Shown here piece after piece: positions 7,554 through 16,879 of a stretch of DNA of 38,277 nucleotides; position 1 is the stretch's first letter, and each line of letters opens with the position of its first letter. Under the pieces are notes generated by a model. That model did no database searches. It had not been told where the DNA came from and saw only the letters and a program-made list of their open reading frames with translations. The translations under genes were made by a program, and so were the position numbers. Source of the stretch: a virus; IMG/VR virus record IMGVR_UViG_3300025174_000061, positions 1 to 38,277 of that record, one strand, 5' to 3'.

Positions 7554-7821
7554 GCCGTACCTCTTCGCAGTCCTTGCGGTCCTGTCGCTCGCGCTGTACG
7601 TTCTCGGTCCTTGGGTCGTAGGTCTGATCCTGATCCCCGCGTTCCTTCTCGCCAAGGGCTTCATGCGCTGGATGGGTGTTGCCCTCGTTGCGCTGGCGCT
7701 TTCCGCTCCCGCAGTCTCTCGCGCCGAGTCCGTTGAGGACTGCATGGAGTACGGGGATTGCGTGTTGGCGAACCACTCCGTGCTCTTCTGTCATAGCTCC
7801 ATCCGTGATCATGTGAAGTGA
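7552..7821 (+). CDS. Small membrane protein, opposite strand inside late operon
   Basis: The 89-residue protein starts at ATG 7552 after GGGAGG at 7541-7546. It has a long hydrophobic region (about 2-38, with LFAVLAVLSLALYVLGPWVV), a second hydrophobic or signal-like stretch (about 42-58, MGVALVALALSAPAVSRAE), and a C-terminal part with four cysteines (DCMEYGDCV, LFC). It is the only convincing plus-strand gene between 2667 and 24442. It would be antisense to the late transcript, which suggests a separate promoter or a recent insertion. Confidence 0.55.
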   Translation: MPYLFAVLAVLSLALYVLGPWVVGLILIPAFLLAKGFMRWMGVALVALALSAPAVSRAESVEDCMEYGDCVLANHSVLFCHSSIRDHVK

Positions 7822-7845
7822 TCGGTGCGGGAGTCATCTGCACCT

Positions 7846-8934
7846 CTACGGCTCCGCCAGAAAATGTATGCAATCAAGATACACCCTGTCATTGCCACTG
7901 AAAGCACTGCTGTGTGAGGCCGCCGTGATTGATCCGTCGCTTGCGACCGAATAGAGTCCTGCTGCATATCCAGCAACCGAAGCATCGTAGGTTTCCCCAG
8001 TGAAAAAGCGCGTATTCGCTGGTCGGTACCCTGTCGGAAGCACGAAAACGATGTTGCTTGCTCCAGTTGCCCACGTTGCGCCCCCCTTGAGATGAACGAC
8101 ACCATCTCGGTCTTTCCAGTAAGCCAATCCGCTGATGGCTGTCCAATTGGCCGTTGGCGTGATTTCGACTGGCGAAGGCGCTGCGAACGAGTCCCCATAC
8201 CGCATTGCGTCGGTTGCGGCAGAAGGAGCGCCCAGGCCGGACGCCACGCCGCCACCCAGCGCAAGGCCCACGAAGAACCCCTTTCCGACATTCGAGACGT
8301 AGGCTTTCTCGACCCCGGCCACCCGAACTGAGAGCGCCTTCGCCGCCGCATTGGCCAGCGCGTTCACGTTGTCGAGAATCACGCCCACGGCGGTTGCGCC
8401 GTCCGCGACGTTGCCTTTTAGTGTAGCCCCTACTGCCGCAAGCGTTGAGACGAGACCAGAAGCCGAGTTGAGGTTCGGTCCGATCTGCCCGTCCTTGTCG
8501 ATCGAGAACTTCTCGACCGCGTTATTCAGGATCGAGAGCAGCTTCGCGCCGGTGGTGGTCAGTGCATTCGCGGTGTCGATGGTGACACCCACGGCCGTCG
8601 CTCCGTCCGCCACGCGTGCCACGAGCTTGATCAGCGCCGTCGTGAGGGTGATCAGATCGACCCCGGCAAGACTGAACCGCACATCGTTCGTTCCGGCCCG
8701 GTACAAGCCCGTTGTCGGGGCCGCCGAGAAGGTGATCGAAGGATCGTCGACCGTCCCGTCCGCGAACTCCATCGGAACGAGCATTCCGCCCTTGCCGCTC
8801 CGACTGAGCGAGTCCTGGATCTCGGCCGCGATGTCGTTCAGCGTGTCATTCGCCCAGGATGCCTCGATGACGGTGTCATCGACCACCGGGTTTCCGGCTA
8901 CGAGGGCGAAGGTTCCTGCTGAGTTTCGGGGCAT
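7846..8934 (-). CDS. Tail fibre protein
   Basis: The protein has 362 residues and starts at ATG 8934, six bases after a perfect AGGAGG. The N-terminus (MPRNSAGTFALVAGNPVVDDTVIEASWANDTLNDIA) is the virion-attachment type found in short-tailed phage fibres. Residues about 100-270 hold repeated VADGATAVGV / ANALTTTGAKLL / ANALANAAAKAL units. The C-terminus (about 275-362) resembles a receptor-binding tip with WKDRDGVVHLKGGATW and LPTGYRP motifs. It should trimerise on the baseplate and bind the host surface. It follows the ejection-protein genes, as is usual. Confidence 0.8.
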   Translation of the reverse strand: MPRNSAGTFALVAGNPVVDDTVIEASWANDTLNDIAAEIQDSLSRSGKGGMLVPMEFADGTVDDPSITFSAAPTTGLYRAGTNDVRFSLAGVDLITLTTALIKLVARVADGATAVGVTIDTANALTTTGAKLLSILNNAVEKFSIDKDGQIGPNLNSASGLVSTLAAVGATLKGNVADGATAVGVILDNVNALANAAAKALSVRVAGVEKAYVSNVGKGFFVGLALGGGVASGLGAPSAATDAMRYGDSFAAPSPVEITPTANWTAISGLAYWKDRDGVVHLKGGATWATGASNIVFVLPTGYRPANTRFFTGETYDASVAGYAAGLYSVASDGSITAASHSSAFSGNDRVYLDCIHFLAEP

Positions 8935-8935
8935 C

Positions 8936-10705
8936 TCATTCCTCCTGAAGTGACTCTGACATCGAAGTGGTTCCGAGCGACTTGGCCGCGTTGACACCGC
9001 GCTCGCCGAGTTTTCGACGAAGAGCTTCTGTGATCGCCTGGGCTCGGAGCTGTGCCGCCGTCTGTCCGGTCAACAGCGCCTTCGGGCCTGGCTGGTTCGC
9101 TAGATAGGACATCGGTCCTGTCGCCCAGCCGAGCGGCCCCACGGTGAGCAGACGAGCGCCCGTGGTAGGACTCCGCGCATCGAAGGACTCTCTCCCGGCC
9201 CTGGAGAGCCTGCGCAGCTCCCCGCCCGCTCCGCGCGCGAATCGGCCTGACTCCGTGGACTGCTTGATCGCCTGCTGAAGTTGGAACGGACTGAACCCGG
9301 CCGGCGCATCGCCAGCACGCGCTACGGCCGCGGTACCGACCATGTGCTGAGCGTACTTCGCGTCGACCGAGCGAAGGTATTGGGCGGCCTTCGCCGGAAG
9401 CTGCGTTTCCAGCGTGTCGGTGACCGCCTTCTCGGCGTTGGACAGGAGCCGCTCGCCCGCGAAGTCCTTCTTCTGGCCGGCGAGCCGGATCGCTTCCCGA
9501 ATGTTCGACCGCATCTCGAGAAGGGCTCCGGCCGGCACCTTGGCCACGGCCCCCTTCTGGCCCGGGAGCAGAGAGAGCTGGTCCTGTAGAAATCGGGCCA
9601 CGACCTCGCGCGTCTCCTTGGTCGCCATCGCTTTGGGGTCGGCGAGCGACTGGGCGAGCGCGCCCTTTGGGCCGCCCAAAGGGATACTTGGCCGTGCCCC
9701 ACCGCCATGGATGGCCGGATAGACCGGAACGGCCTTGACGGGCGCGTAGGCCCGGGTGAAGGATCTGTAGATCTCTGACAGTTGGCCCTCGACCGTCTCT
9801 TGGGTCGGAATCTTGACCCCGCTCGGCGTCCCCTCCTGAAGCACCGCGCGCTGAAGCGCCAAGGGCCCTGCGGCCCGCTGGGAGGTGATCGCTGGGCCGA
9901 TTCCGCCCACTGACTGCGCCGCCTCCTCAAGCTGCCCCAGGGCCGAGCCTGGAGCTCCCTGGCCGATCGTGGTGGGCACTCCCTTGCTTGCGAGGTACTT
10001 CGCGGCTGGCGTGAGCTCTACGAGTCCGCGGATCCCCTTGCCGAGCAGCTTGCCAGCCCCACGTAGAACCGCCCCACCGACCGCCCCCAGAGCTGCTCCG
10101 CCCAGCCGGTTATCCGGACCAGCTTGGACCGCTCCAACCGCCGCCCCCTGAGACATGCTTTGCTGGAGAGGCCGCGCCAAACGTGCCGCCACCTTCGGGA
10201 GACTCTTCCCAGCCCCTACCGCCAACGTCTTGAGTCCACTCCCGACCCCCATCCCAACCGGCAGAGTCGCGCCCACCTCCCCGATGAATTTCCCCACTTT
10301 GCCAGGGGTGATCCGGCCAGGCCGCTCAGACAGAAGGGGCCTATTCACTCGTTCTTCCTCCGCCCACTCCGAAGGTGTCGGCGGAACTCCTAGAATCGTT
10401 CCCTTCCTGTAGATCTCCTGTCGCGTCAATAATGGAGCCGGAGTCGTCGCCGCTACGAAGTGAGCCGCAATATCTTGCGCGTTCATCCACACGTTCTTCA
10501 TGCCGGCCCCAATACCGGCCCTAAGTTTCTCGGTCGCGCTCATTCCCTCGAGGACAGAAGCATCTTGCCTCTTCTGCCGATCTGCCAAAATCCGGCCCTC
10601 GATCACCTGGACGGCGCCAACATCCCCGGCATTCTTGGCCCGGCGGAGGGCCGCTAAGTGCCTCATTGTCGGATCGGTGGGGGATGTATCGATCGGCTCT
10701 GGCAT
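8936..10705 (-). CDS. Internal virion/DNA-ejection-type protein
   Basis: The protein has 589 residues. It is mainly alpha-helical and Ala/Gly/Lys-rich, with a Gly-rich, weakly hydrophobic central stretch (about 165-225, with GAAVGAVQAGP and LGAVGGAVLRGAGKLLGKG) that could insert in membranes. This composition and the position directly upstream of the fibre gene match the largest internal or pilot proteins of podoviruses, which are ejected with DNA and help it cross the envelope. There is no lytic transglycosylase motif that I can see. Confidence 0.6.
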   Translation of the reverse strand: MPEPIDTSPTDPTMRHLAALRRAKNAGDVGAVQVIEGRILADRQKRQDASVLEGMSATEKLRAGIGAGMKNVWMNAQDIAAHFVAATTPAPLLTRQEIYRKGTILGVPPTPSEWAEEERVNRPLLSERPGRITPGKVGKFIGEVGATLPVGMGVGSGLKTLAVGAGKSLPKVAARLARPLQQSMSQGAAVGAVQAGPDNRLGGAALGAVGGAVLRGAGKLLGKGIRGLVELTPAAKYLASKGVPTTIGQGAPGSALGQLEEAAQSVGGIGPAITSQRAAGPLALQRAVLQEGTPSGVKIPTQETVEGQLSEIYRSFTRAYAPVKAVPVYPAIHGGGARPSIPLGGPKGALAQSLADPKAMATKETREVVARFLQDQLSLLPGQKGAVAKVPAGALLEMRSNIREAIRLAGQKKDFAGERLLSNAEKAVTDTLETQLPAKAAQYLRSVDAKYAQHMVGTAAVARAGDAPAGFSPFQLQQAIKQSTESGRFARGAGGELRRLSRAGRESFDARSPTTGARLLTVGPLGWATGPMSYLANQPGPKALLTGQTAAQLRAQAITEALRRKLGERGVNAAKSLGTTSMSESLQEE

Positions 10706-10712
10706 ATGTTAC

Positions 10713-12032
10713 CTACTCATAGTAGCTGTCCGGGTTGGCGGTAGGGGCAACAGAGGGCGTGCCCGCTCCGTCAATGTCAGCAAAGATAGCGTCAGCCCAT
10801 GCCTGTGCCCGATTGAAAAAGTCGTTGAACTCTGCTGCTTTTTGCGGCGGCAACTTCTCTTGTTGCGCGCGGATAGCCGCTACAAGTGCGCGCAGTTTAC
10901 GGCCCTGTTCTAGTCGCGACTCTCCCGGGCTCGGAATGTATCTCACCGATAAGTCTCTGATCTCCGAAGGCGGCACTGCCGCGCCTGACTCGGCACGCAC
11001 GATCGGTTGCGCCGTCGCCCTCAAAATGCTTTGTCTGCGGAGTTCGTCTTCGGAGGATAGTTGCGGCATACCCCAGTCCCTAGCTCTGTTGGCCACGGTC
11101 TCCTTTAGGCCGCGCATGCCCGTGGCGGGAAGGATATCCTTCCCGAAACGTATTGCCTCATTCAGGGCCGCCTCGCTCTGGCGCAAGAACATCGCCGCTT
11201 GACCTTGGGTCTCCGTGAGCGGCTTCAGGTATGGTTGCTTTCCTCCCAGGGCGGCGCTTCCCATGAGGGGCGCGGTTTCTCCGGTCTTCTTGTTGTACTT
11301 GACGATCCCGCCCGACACCGGGTCCGCAATCGCCGACCAAACATCTTGGCCGAGACGTTTGTTTTCTAGGTTGAGCCGCTGCTGAGCAATCGCGAGCTGC
11401 TGGCGCTGGTAAGAGTCTTGCTGATCGAGCCGGCGCGTGGCGATGTTGGCCTGCGAGGCATCCTCGATCGCTTTTCGCTGCGCTTCCTGGCCCGCCATCG
11501 CCATCTTGAGCCGCGACTGTCCCGCTTGGCTGAGCGCTTCCCCGCCCTGCTGCGCTTCACTCACAAGTCCGCCGCCGACTCGCTCGATCGATGGATCCCC
11601 AGAGAGCATGCCGGCCGCGCCGATCTGTCGTCGCTGAACGAGCGCTTTGCGGACCGCGTCGGCCCGTTGCGTCGCCGTGGGCTCGTCGGGGGCGGACAGG
11701 ACTGAATAGGCGTCAATCTCTCCACGTGGCACACTGCCCGCCATGGCTCCCCGCGCCGCCGTACGCTGCGCAGAGATCTCGCCGAGCCTTCGGTTGATGT
11801 CCGCCTCTTGCTGGTATCCTCGGATACCCTTCATCGCTGTCACGGCGTGCTGAAACGGACTCGCCTTGACGTAGATCCCACCCACCATTCGGCCCTGCGC
11901 AGCGGGCGCGTTCTGGAGTTCCTTCGCGCCCGTCATCTGCACGCCGAGCCGCTTCTCTTCGTCGGACAGCCCGCCCAGCGCCATGATCTGGGAGAGGATC
12001 TCGGGGTCGAGGTCTTGGATCTCGCTATCCAT
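10713..12032 (-). CDS. Internal virion protein, helical
   Basis: The protein has 439 residues. It is strongly helical and Gln/Ala/Arg-rich, with a long coiled coil (about 175-235, with RLDQQDSYQRQQLAIAQQ). The C-terminal half (about 270-400) contains alternating helices and an SPGESRLEQGRKLRALV segment. It sits between two other ejection-type proteins and overlaps the upstream gene by eight bases. A role as internal core or ejection protein is inferred from position and composition. Confidence 0.55.
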   Translation of the reverse strand: MDSEIQDLDPEILSQIMALGGLSDEEKRLGVQMTGAKELQNAPAAQGRMVGGIYVKASPFQHAVTAMKGIRGYQQEADINRRLGEISAQRTAARGAMAGSVPRGEIDAYSVLSAPDEPTATQRADAVRKALVQRRQIGAAGMLSGDPSIERVGGGLVSEAQQGGEALSQAGQSRLKMAMAGQEAQRKAIEDASQANIATRRLDQQDSYQRQQLAIAQQRLNLENKRLGQDVWSAIADPVSGGIVKYNKKTGETAPLMGSAALGGKQPYLKPLTETQGQAAMFLRQSEAALNEAIRFGKDILPATGMRGLKETVANRARDWGMPQLSSEDELRRQSILRATAQPIVRAESGAAVPPSEIRDLSVRYIPSPGESRLEQGRKLRALVAAIRAQQEKLPPQKAAEFNDFFNRAQAWADAIFADIDGAGTPSVAPTANPDSYYE

Positions 12033-13326
12033 ACAGGCTCCCGCTCGCCGAGCCGTACGATGCCCCGGCCGATCCCCCGTAGCTGTAAGGATCCTGCTGT
12101 TTCTGATCCCCTCCGTAACTGAACAGCAGGGGAGCGGCTGCCGCGATCCCTTGGATTAGATTGTCCTGCTTGGCTTGGCCTGCATTATACGAGTTCAATT
12201 GCGACTGGTATTGAGCTTGAGCCGCTGCCTGATAATCAGGAGCGGAACCAACTCCGGACGGAGAGAATTGTGGCTGCTCCGGCATACTGACTTGCTGGCC
12301 AGACTGAAGCGAGTTCATTTCATTGATTGCCTGTGAACGCGCGCCCTGCTGTTCGGATAGTGCGGATTGGCGAAGCTGGTTCTGGTAGGCCGAGATCGCC
12401 TGATCCTGACTGAGCCCTTGCGCCGCCGCCTGGTTCATGAAGTTTGCTTGGTTCGTTGTCTCCGCGACGCTCTGTTGGCGCGAAGAAAGATCCATACCGT
12501 AGGTCCTGCTCGCCTCAGCGCCGCCGCCCTGAATGGCCGCGTCGAGCGCGGTCTGATAGGCGTCGGACTTCGCCATCTGGAACTTTCCGACCTCCGCATC
12601 GAAGGCCGCATCTCCCTCGCGTAGCCCCTGATTGTAGAGCCGCGTGCGAAGCTCGCTTTCCTGTTCTTGAAACTGTGGGTCAAGCCGAGACGTTGACCGG
12701 TTATAGATCGACTGCTCAGCCCGATTGCGCGCCTCGTCTCCGGTCGAGAGGTCGGGCGCGCCACTGAAATCGAGTCCTGTCGCGAGATCGCGAGACTGAA
12801 GAGATCCCCCGGCCGAAGGAAGCGCGTTGTAGTTTATGCCTTTCCCGAGCGCGGACCGAGCCTGCGGAAGCATGCTCTGCGCGATCTGGTTGCGTCCCAG
12901 CGCCGTCGCCGACTGCGCGTCATAGATCTTCTGTTGCTCCGGCGAAAGCGTGGTCTTCTGTGACCACCCCTGTGAGTCAGTCGCGTTGACTCCGCGCAGT
13001 TGCATCGCGGTCTCGAAGTCCGCTTGACTGGCGCTCGGAGATAGCAGATTTCTGCCATCGGGGCCAATCAGCCGCCCCTCTTTCCACATTTTCTTATAGT
13101 ATTCGTACTCTTGATTAGGGGTCGTCTTCTCTGTCCAAGTCACGGACCCTTGCGGCCCTGACGTACTGTAGCGATTGAGCCGCGCCTCATAGTCGGCCAT
13201 CTCTTTGCTGGCCGCCATTTGCCTTTCGGTAACGTCCCCCTCGAACTTAGGAGGCTTGATGTTGTTGACCGCGTCAAATCCAGCGCTGATACCAGCGGCC
13301 GCAACTGGAATCAATTCATACGCCAT
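12025..13326 (-). CDS. Podovirus internal/tail-associated protein
   Basis: The protein has 433 residues. The MAYELIP start at 13326 overlaps the nozzle stop by one base. Near the N-terminus NRYSTSGPQGSVTWTE resembles a motif I know from proteins encoded just after the nozzle gene in many podoviruses. The middle is Gln/Ala/Ser-rich and helical (LDPQFQEQESELRTRLYNQG, KFQMAKSDAYQTALDAA) and the C-terminus is a Gly/Ser/Tyr-rich tail. It is probably an internal or tail-tube-associated protein; the exact role is unknown. Confidence 0.6.
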   Translation of the reverse strand: MAYELIPVAAAGISAGFDAVNNIKPPKFEGDVTERQMAASKEMADYEARLNRYSTSGPQGSVTWTEKTTPNQEYEYYKKMWKEGRLIGPDGRNLLSPSASQADFETAMQLRGVNATDSQGWSQKTTLSPEQQKIYDAQSATALGRNQIAQSMLPQARSALGKGINYNALPSAGGSLQSRDLATGLDFSGAPDLSTGDEARNRAEQSIYNRSTSRLDPQFQEQESELRTRLYNQGLREGDAAFDAEVGKFQMAKSDAYQTALDAAIQGGGAEASRTYGMDLSSRQQSVAETTNQANFMNQAAAQGLSQDQAISAYQNQLRQSALSEQQGARSQAINEMNSLQSGQQVSMPEQPQFSPSGVGSAPDYQAAAQAQYQSQLNSYNAGQAKQDNLIQGIAAAAPLLFSYGGDQKQQDPYSYGGSAGASYGSASGSLYG

Positions 13327-14951
13327 TACAGTATCCCGCCTTCCGTCCACGATACGTCGAAACCAATCAAGATCGTCTCAGCGTGAGAAGAGCCCTTCCA
13401 CGCGATCGCCATGTGCGTACCGAGGCCAACCGCGCCCCGGACATGCGAGGTCGGTTTGAGCCCGCTCGACCATACGGCAGCGCCCCATAGACCCGTGCCC
13501 CAAAGCGATCCACTGCTGCCGCTGGCCGCTTCGAGCGCTGTCGAGATCGCGGCCTCATCGAAGTCGTATCGCGCCTCTTCAATGCATCTCGGGTTTGCGC
13601 CATTGATCCGGAGCAACGTACGGATCATCTGAATCTGTTTCTGTTGGATGTTCCCGTTCGCCTGGAACGCGGACAGGCCGCTCCATTCCACGTCATAAGC
13701 CGCCGCAGTACTACCATCGATCGCTATGTTGTCATACTCTCCGTCATTGACGCAGACTCGGCCGTCAGCGGTGCCAAAGTAGAGCTTGCCCTTCCAGGTC
13801 TCCGCGCAAGCGAGCGGTAGATCGATCCACTCGCTCCAGCCCTTCGAGCTGAGAGACATCACGAATTGCTGTTCCGGTTGGCCTTGGTATTGGGGTGTGG
13901 CGATAACGAGCGCGCCCTCTTCGGGATGCATACGGATCTCCCAGCCCGACATGTCCTTGCGCATCTTCATCGTCTCGGCGAAAAGCGGGCCGAGCTTTCG
14001 CGTGGCGTAGGCGTCTGGACTCGCAAGCTCGCCGCCAGCCAATAGCTTCGACAGCGGGACCACGCCCAGGGAAGTGAGCAGCAGGATATCCCCGCCGAAG
14101 TCGGTCGCAATGCGTCGCCCGGCTGGGATTCCTCCCACGAACCACATGCCTTTTTGGCTGAATGCGTTCGCGTCCGACGGATCGGTCCCGTAGTAGACCG
14201 CCACGTCCGCGCCTCGACTCACGGCCACAAGGTAGTCATCGACCCCTTGGCCTCCGTCGATCGTCCAGTTCCAAAGGCCGACTAGCGCGCCGCCGTGGAG
14301 AAACTTGTTGCCCCAGTCGAACTTGGTGACCGTTCCCGTGACTTGACCCACTGGCAAATACCACATGTTGGCCGTGTCGCGCTCGACGAAGAGAAGCCGG
14401 CTTTTCCAGAGGGTGACGAACGCGAGCTTGCGTGGATCGACTCCATCGATCTCGCCCGCGCCCGATCCTCCAGCCACAAGGGACCATGTATCCGTCGATT
14501 GCGTGTAGAGCACGTATCCGTTCGCTTCGTCGCAGTAGACGAAGAAGTGCCCTGCGATCGTGACGAACCCGGTACCGACGCCCCGCCCTGAGTTGCTGTT
14601 CGAGGCTGGAAACGTGTATCTCCGCGTTGGGGTGGCGCTTGACGCTGTCACATCCCAGATTCCCGAGGTTGTGCATGCGAAGAGCCGATCCGCCAAGGCG
14701 TCATCCGTCGAGCCAGCGAAAGACAGGATCGACCTCACCGCTTCAGCGGGCGTGCCGAGCCCCGTACACCAGTCGCGATGGCCGGGCCGCCCCTTCAGTC
14801 CATACTGTGAGCCGCACATGTTCCGCAGCGACAGACAATCGCTCGGCAACATGGCCGACGCCGCGTCCGCGCGGTTGATACCGCCCATCGGAGCGGCAAG
14901 GTGGCCGCTGCGCTGGATGGACGGCCGAGGCTTGACGGAGCGGGTGAGCAT
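13326..14951 (-). CDS. Tail nozzle protein (tail tubular protein B / P22 gp10 type)
   Basis: The protein has 541 residues. It is beta-rich with many Trp/Gly motifs spaced as in a beta-propeller (FAGSTDDALADRLFACTTSG, VTLWKSRLLFVERDTANMWY, WKGKLYFGTADGRVCVNDG). In short-tailed phages the nozzle is a hexamer of about this size that forms the distal tail and seals the genome. It follows the head-tail adaptor gene, the usual order, and starts two bases before that gene's stop boundary. Confidence 0.7.
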   Translation of the reverse strand: MLTRSVKPRPSIQRSGHLAAPMGGINRADAASAMLPSDCLSLRNMCGSQYGLKGRPGHRDWCTGLGTPAEAVRSILSFAGSTDDALADRLFACTTSGIWDVTASSATPTRRYTFPASNSNSGRGVGTGFVTIAGHFFVYCDEANGYVLYTQSTDTWSLVAGGSGAGEIDGVDPRKLAFVTLWKSRLLFVERDTANMWYLPVGQVTGTVTKFDWGNKFLHGGALVGLWNWTIDGGQGVDDYLVAVSRGADVAVYYGTDPSDANAFSQKGMWFVGGIPAGRRIATDFGGDILLLTSLGVVPLSKLLAGGELASPDAYATRKLGPLFAETMKMRKDMSGWEIRMHPEEGALVIATPQYQGQPEQQFVMSLSSKGWSEWIDLPLACAETWKGKLYFGTADGRVCVNDGEYDNIAIDGSTAAAYDVEWSGLSAFQANGNIQQKQIQMIRTLLRINGANPRCIEEARYDFDEAAISTALEAASGSSGSLWGTGLWGAAVWSSGLKPTSHVRGAVGLGTHMAIAWKGSSHAETILIGFDVSWTEGGIL

Positions 14952-14952
14952 G

Positions 14953-15678
14953 TCAGGTTCCGAAGGTGTCGGGGATGTTGCTCACGTCGAGGAAATGCGG
15001 ACCCAGAGCCGGCCCTACGAGCGACAGGACAGGCGAGGCCATGTCATTGCCGGACACGCTCGCCCACGCCTGGTTGAAGTCGGCGAGCGCCGCTGAAGTG
15101 TCAGAACCCTTCGCTTTGTGCCACGCCAACGCAAGCGCCGCCGTCACGAGGTACGGATCGAAGAGGATGGTGTCGGTCGATGCGGACGGATAGTCCGCAG
15201 TCGCCGTCGTCTGTCCGGTCGGCATAACCCATAGCCGAGAGAGGTACTCAAAGGCGATCGTGAGGCTCCCCGCCGTGGGTTGCGGCCAGAGGTGGATCTT
15301 GTCTCCCCAGAACCGCACGTGGACCTGAAGCGTGGTCCCGAGGTCGTTCGCGGCGAGGTATTGCCAACTCGCTGGATCGAGCGGCCCGCCGAGGGGAAGC
15401 ACCCCGGTCCGGTCCCAGCCCGTTTGATCGATCATCTTAGCGAAGTCGGCCGGGAGGTCGTAGACGTTCGTCCCCGCGACCGTGACGAAGCCGTGTTGCT
15501 TGACCATCGAGGTCCAGTCACGAGCGAGCGCGAGCCGGCGCCCAACAGTCTTGAGCAGCCGGCAGAGTCGGATGAAGTTGGGATCGCTCGACCCGAACGG
15601 ATCCGTCACGACGGCGAGGCCGACCGCAACGGCCGTGTCATTGATGATCGTCGCCGCCGTGTCGAATCGTGCAGCCAT
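14953..15678 (-). CDS. Head-tail adaptor (tail tubular protein A / P22 gp4 type)
   Basis: The protein has 241 residues. The N-terminal helical part (about 1-65, FIRLCRLLKTVGRRLALARDW) is followed by a beta domain with YDLPADFAKMIDQTGWDR and a helical C-terminus. The pattern of a Trp/Asp-containing strand after YDLPADF is typical of adaptor proteins that form a dodecameric ring under the portal. The gene order (capsid, decoration, unknown, adaptor, nozzle) supports it. Confidence 0.7.
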   Translation of the reverse strand: MAARFDTAATIINDTAVAVGLAVVTDPFGSSDPNFIRLCRLLKTVGRRLALARDWTSMVKQHGFVTVAGTNVYDLPADFAKMIDQTGWDRTGVLPLGGPLDPASWQYLAANDLGTTLQVHVRFWGDKIHLWPQPTAGSLTIAFEYLSRLWVMPTGQTTATADYPSASTDTILFDPYLVTAALALAWHKAKGSDTSAALADFNQAWASVSGNDMASPVLSLVGPALGPHFLDVSNIPDTFGT

Positions 15679-15683
15679 GCGCG

Positions 15684-16292
15684 CTACCCCTTTCGGCTGG
15701 GCTGGTTCGCTTGGATCTTGGCAATCTGTTCGTTCTGCTCTTTCAGTGCGCGCTTCAAGACCTCAATCTCGCCGTCGCGCTTCGCAAGCTCGCTCTGCAT
15801 CTTCTGGGCGCTTGCCGCGCCAACCGAAGCATCAAGGTACGCCTGGGCTCGCTTCCGGAGCTCCAGGTGTCCCGGCCCCATCGCCTGAAGATTGCCATCC
15901 GAGAGCCCGGCGAGCTGTTCCACCGTCCGTACATGGAAGAACTCCAGATTCTTGATCTGTGATGCGCTGGGTCCGCCTGGCCATTCCTTGAGAAGCGTAC
16001 CAGTCACGCCGTCCTGGTCCTGGCCAGACTTCCACGCCTGGTAGCGAGCGCGGAACCGGGGGAGGTACATCTTGGCAGGCGCGACGATCGTGTTGTCCTT
16101 GTCGCCCGGGGGGATGATCAACACCATCTCGGTATCTTCGAAGATGGGCCGCCCAGCCTCTTTCGACTTCTGTGGATTCTCAACCGCATCCGTGTAGAAC
16201 TCGACGTGAAGTTTCTCGTCCCCTATAAAGGGGTTGCCTGACAACGTCTGCTCTGCGAGTGTTTGTTCCGAATTGTCTGCGATTCCAAGCAC
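15684..16292 (-). CDS. Conserved phage structural-module protein
   Basis: The protein has 202 residues from GTG 16292, chosen because AAAGGAG lies eight bases upstream. An earlier in-frame ATG (16328) lacks this. The segment HVEFYTDAVENPQKSKEAGR followed by IFEDTEMVLIIPPGDKDN, the EWPGGPS segment, and TVEQLAGLSDGNLQAMGPG are familiar from proteins next to the capsid gene in podoviruses and related phages. Residues about 160-200 form a coiled coil (KMQSELAKRDGEIEVLKRAL). The role is not established; assembly or head completion is likely. Confidence 0.65.
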   Translation of the reverse strand: MLGIADNSEQTLAEQTLSGNPFIGDEKLHVEFYTDAVENPQKSKEAGRPIFEDTEMVLIIPPGDKDNTIVAPAKMYLPRFRARYQAWKSGQDQDGVTGTLLKEWPGGPSASQIKNLEFFHVRTVEQLAGLSDGNLQAMGPGHLELRKRAQAYLDASVGAASAQKMQSELAKRDGEIEVLKRALKEQNEQIAKIQANQPSRKG

Positions 16293-16349
16293 GGGGCATT
16301 CTCCTTTGGTAAAGAGGCCCGCCCTCACGATGAAGGCGGGCCCTTGCGA

Positions 16350-16850
16350 CTACGCTACGTTCGCGCCGAGCCACGGATAGCTCAGCGCGATCAGGAACTG
16401 GCCAGTCGCCGGAGTGTCCAGCGCCGAGGCCGTCTTCGCTCCAATGACCTGCTGGCCACCGGTCCCGGAATCGTCGAGCGATCCGGCCGTCGCCGTTGCG
16501 AACACCTTCGCGTTGTCCGCCAGGCTCGCCAGTCCGAGGGCGATCGCGGTGCCGCGAATCTGATACCAGCCATATTGGCTGGCCACGTTCGCGGACATTG
16601 CGATCCCGACAGAACCGACGATGGTATCGGCCACATCCGAATCAACCAGCGCGGTCGTGTGACCGTACGGGTTGATTCGGACTGCTGAGCCGATCGCCGT
16701 GTCGGCAACACCGACGCAGTAGATGAACTCCCCCTCGCCATACGTCGAGTCGAACGCCGTGATCTTGTGACCCAGCGAATGCTTCTGAGTGGTCGAGGTC
16801 TCCGTGATCGCCTGAAGGCCAATCTCGGGATTTGTGATTTTCCAAGCCAT
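16350..16850 (-). CDS. Capsid decoration/cement-like protein
   Basis: The protein has 166 residues. It is beta-rich with LGHKITAFDSTYGEGEFIY, INPYGHTTALVDSD, MSANVASQYGWYQIRGTA and a SYPWLG end. Small proteins with this pattern lie directly downstream of the major capsid gene in podoviruses such as the BPP-1 group, where a cement protein clamps capsomers. A good Shine-Dalgarno (AAAGGAG) precedes the ATG. It could also be a head fibre base, but decoration is the simplest reading. Confidence 0.65.
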   Translation of the reverse strand: MAWKITNPEIGLQAITETSTTQKHSLGHKITAFDSTYGEGEFIYCVGVADTAIGSAVRINPYGHTTALVDSDVADTIVGSVGIAMSANVASQYGWYQIRGTAIALGLASLADNAKVFATATAGSLDDSGTGGQQVIGAKTASALDTPATGQFLIALSYPWLGANVA

Positions 16851-16879
16851 GATTCATTCTCCTTTCCGGGCTATGACTA

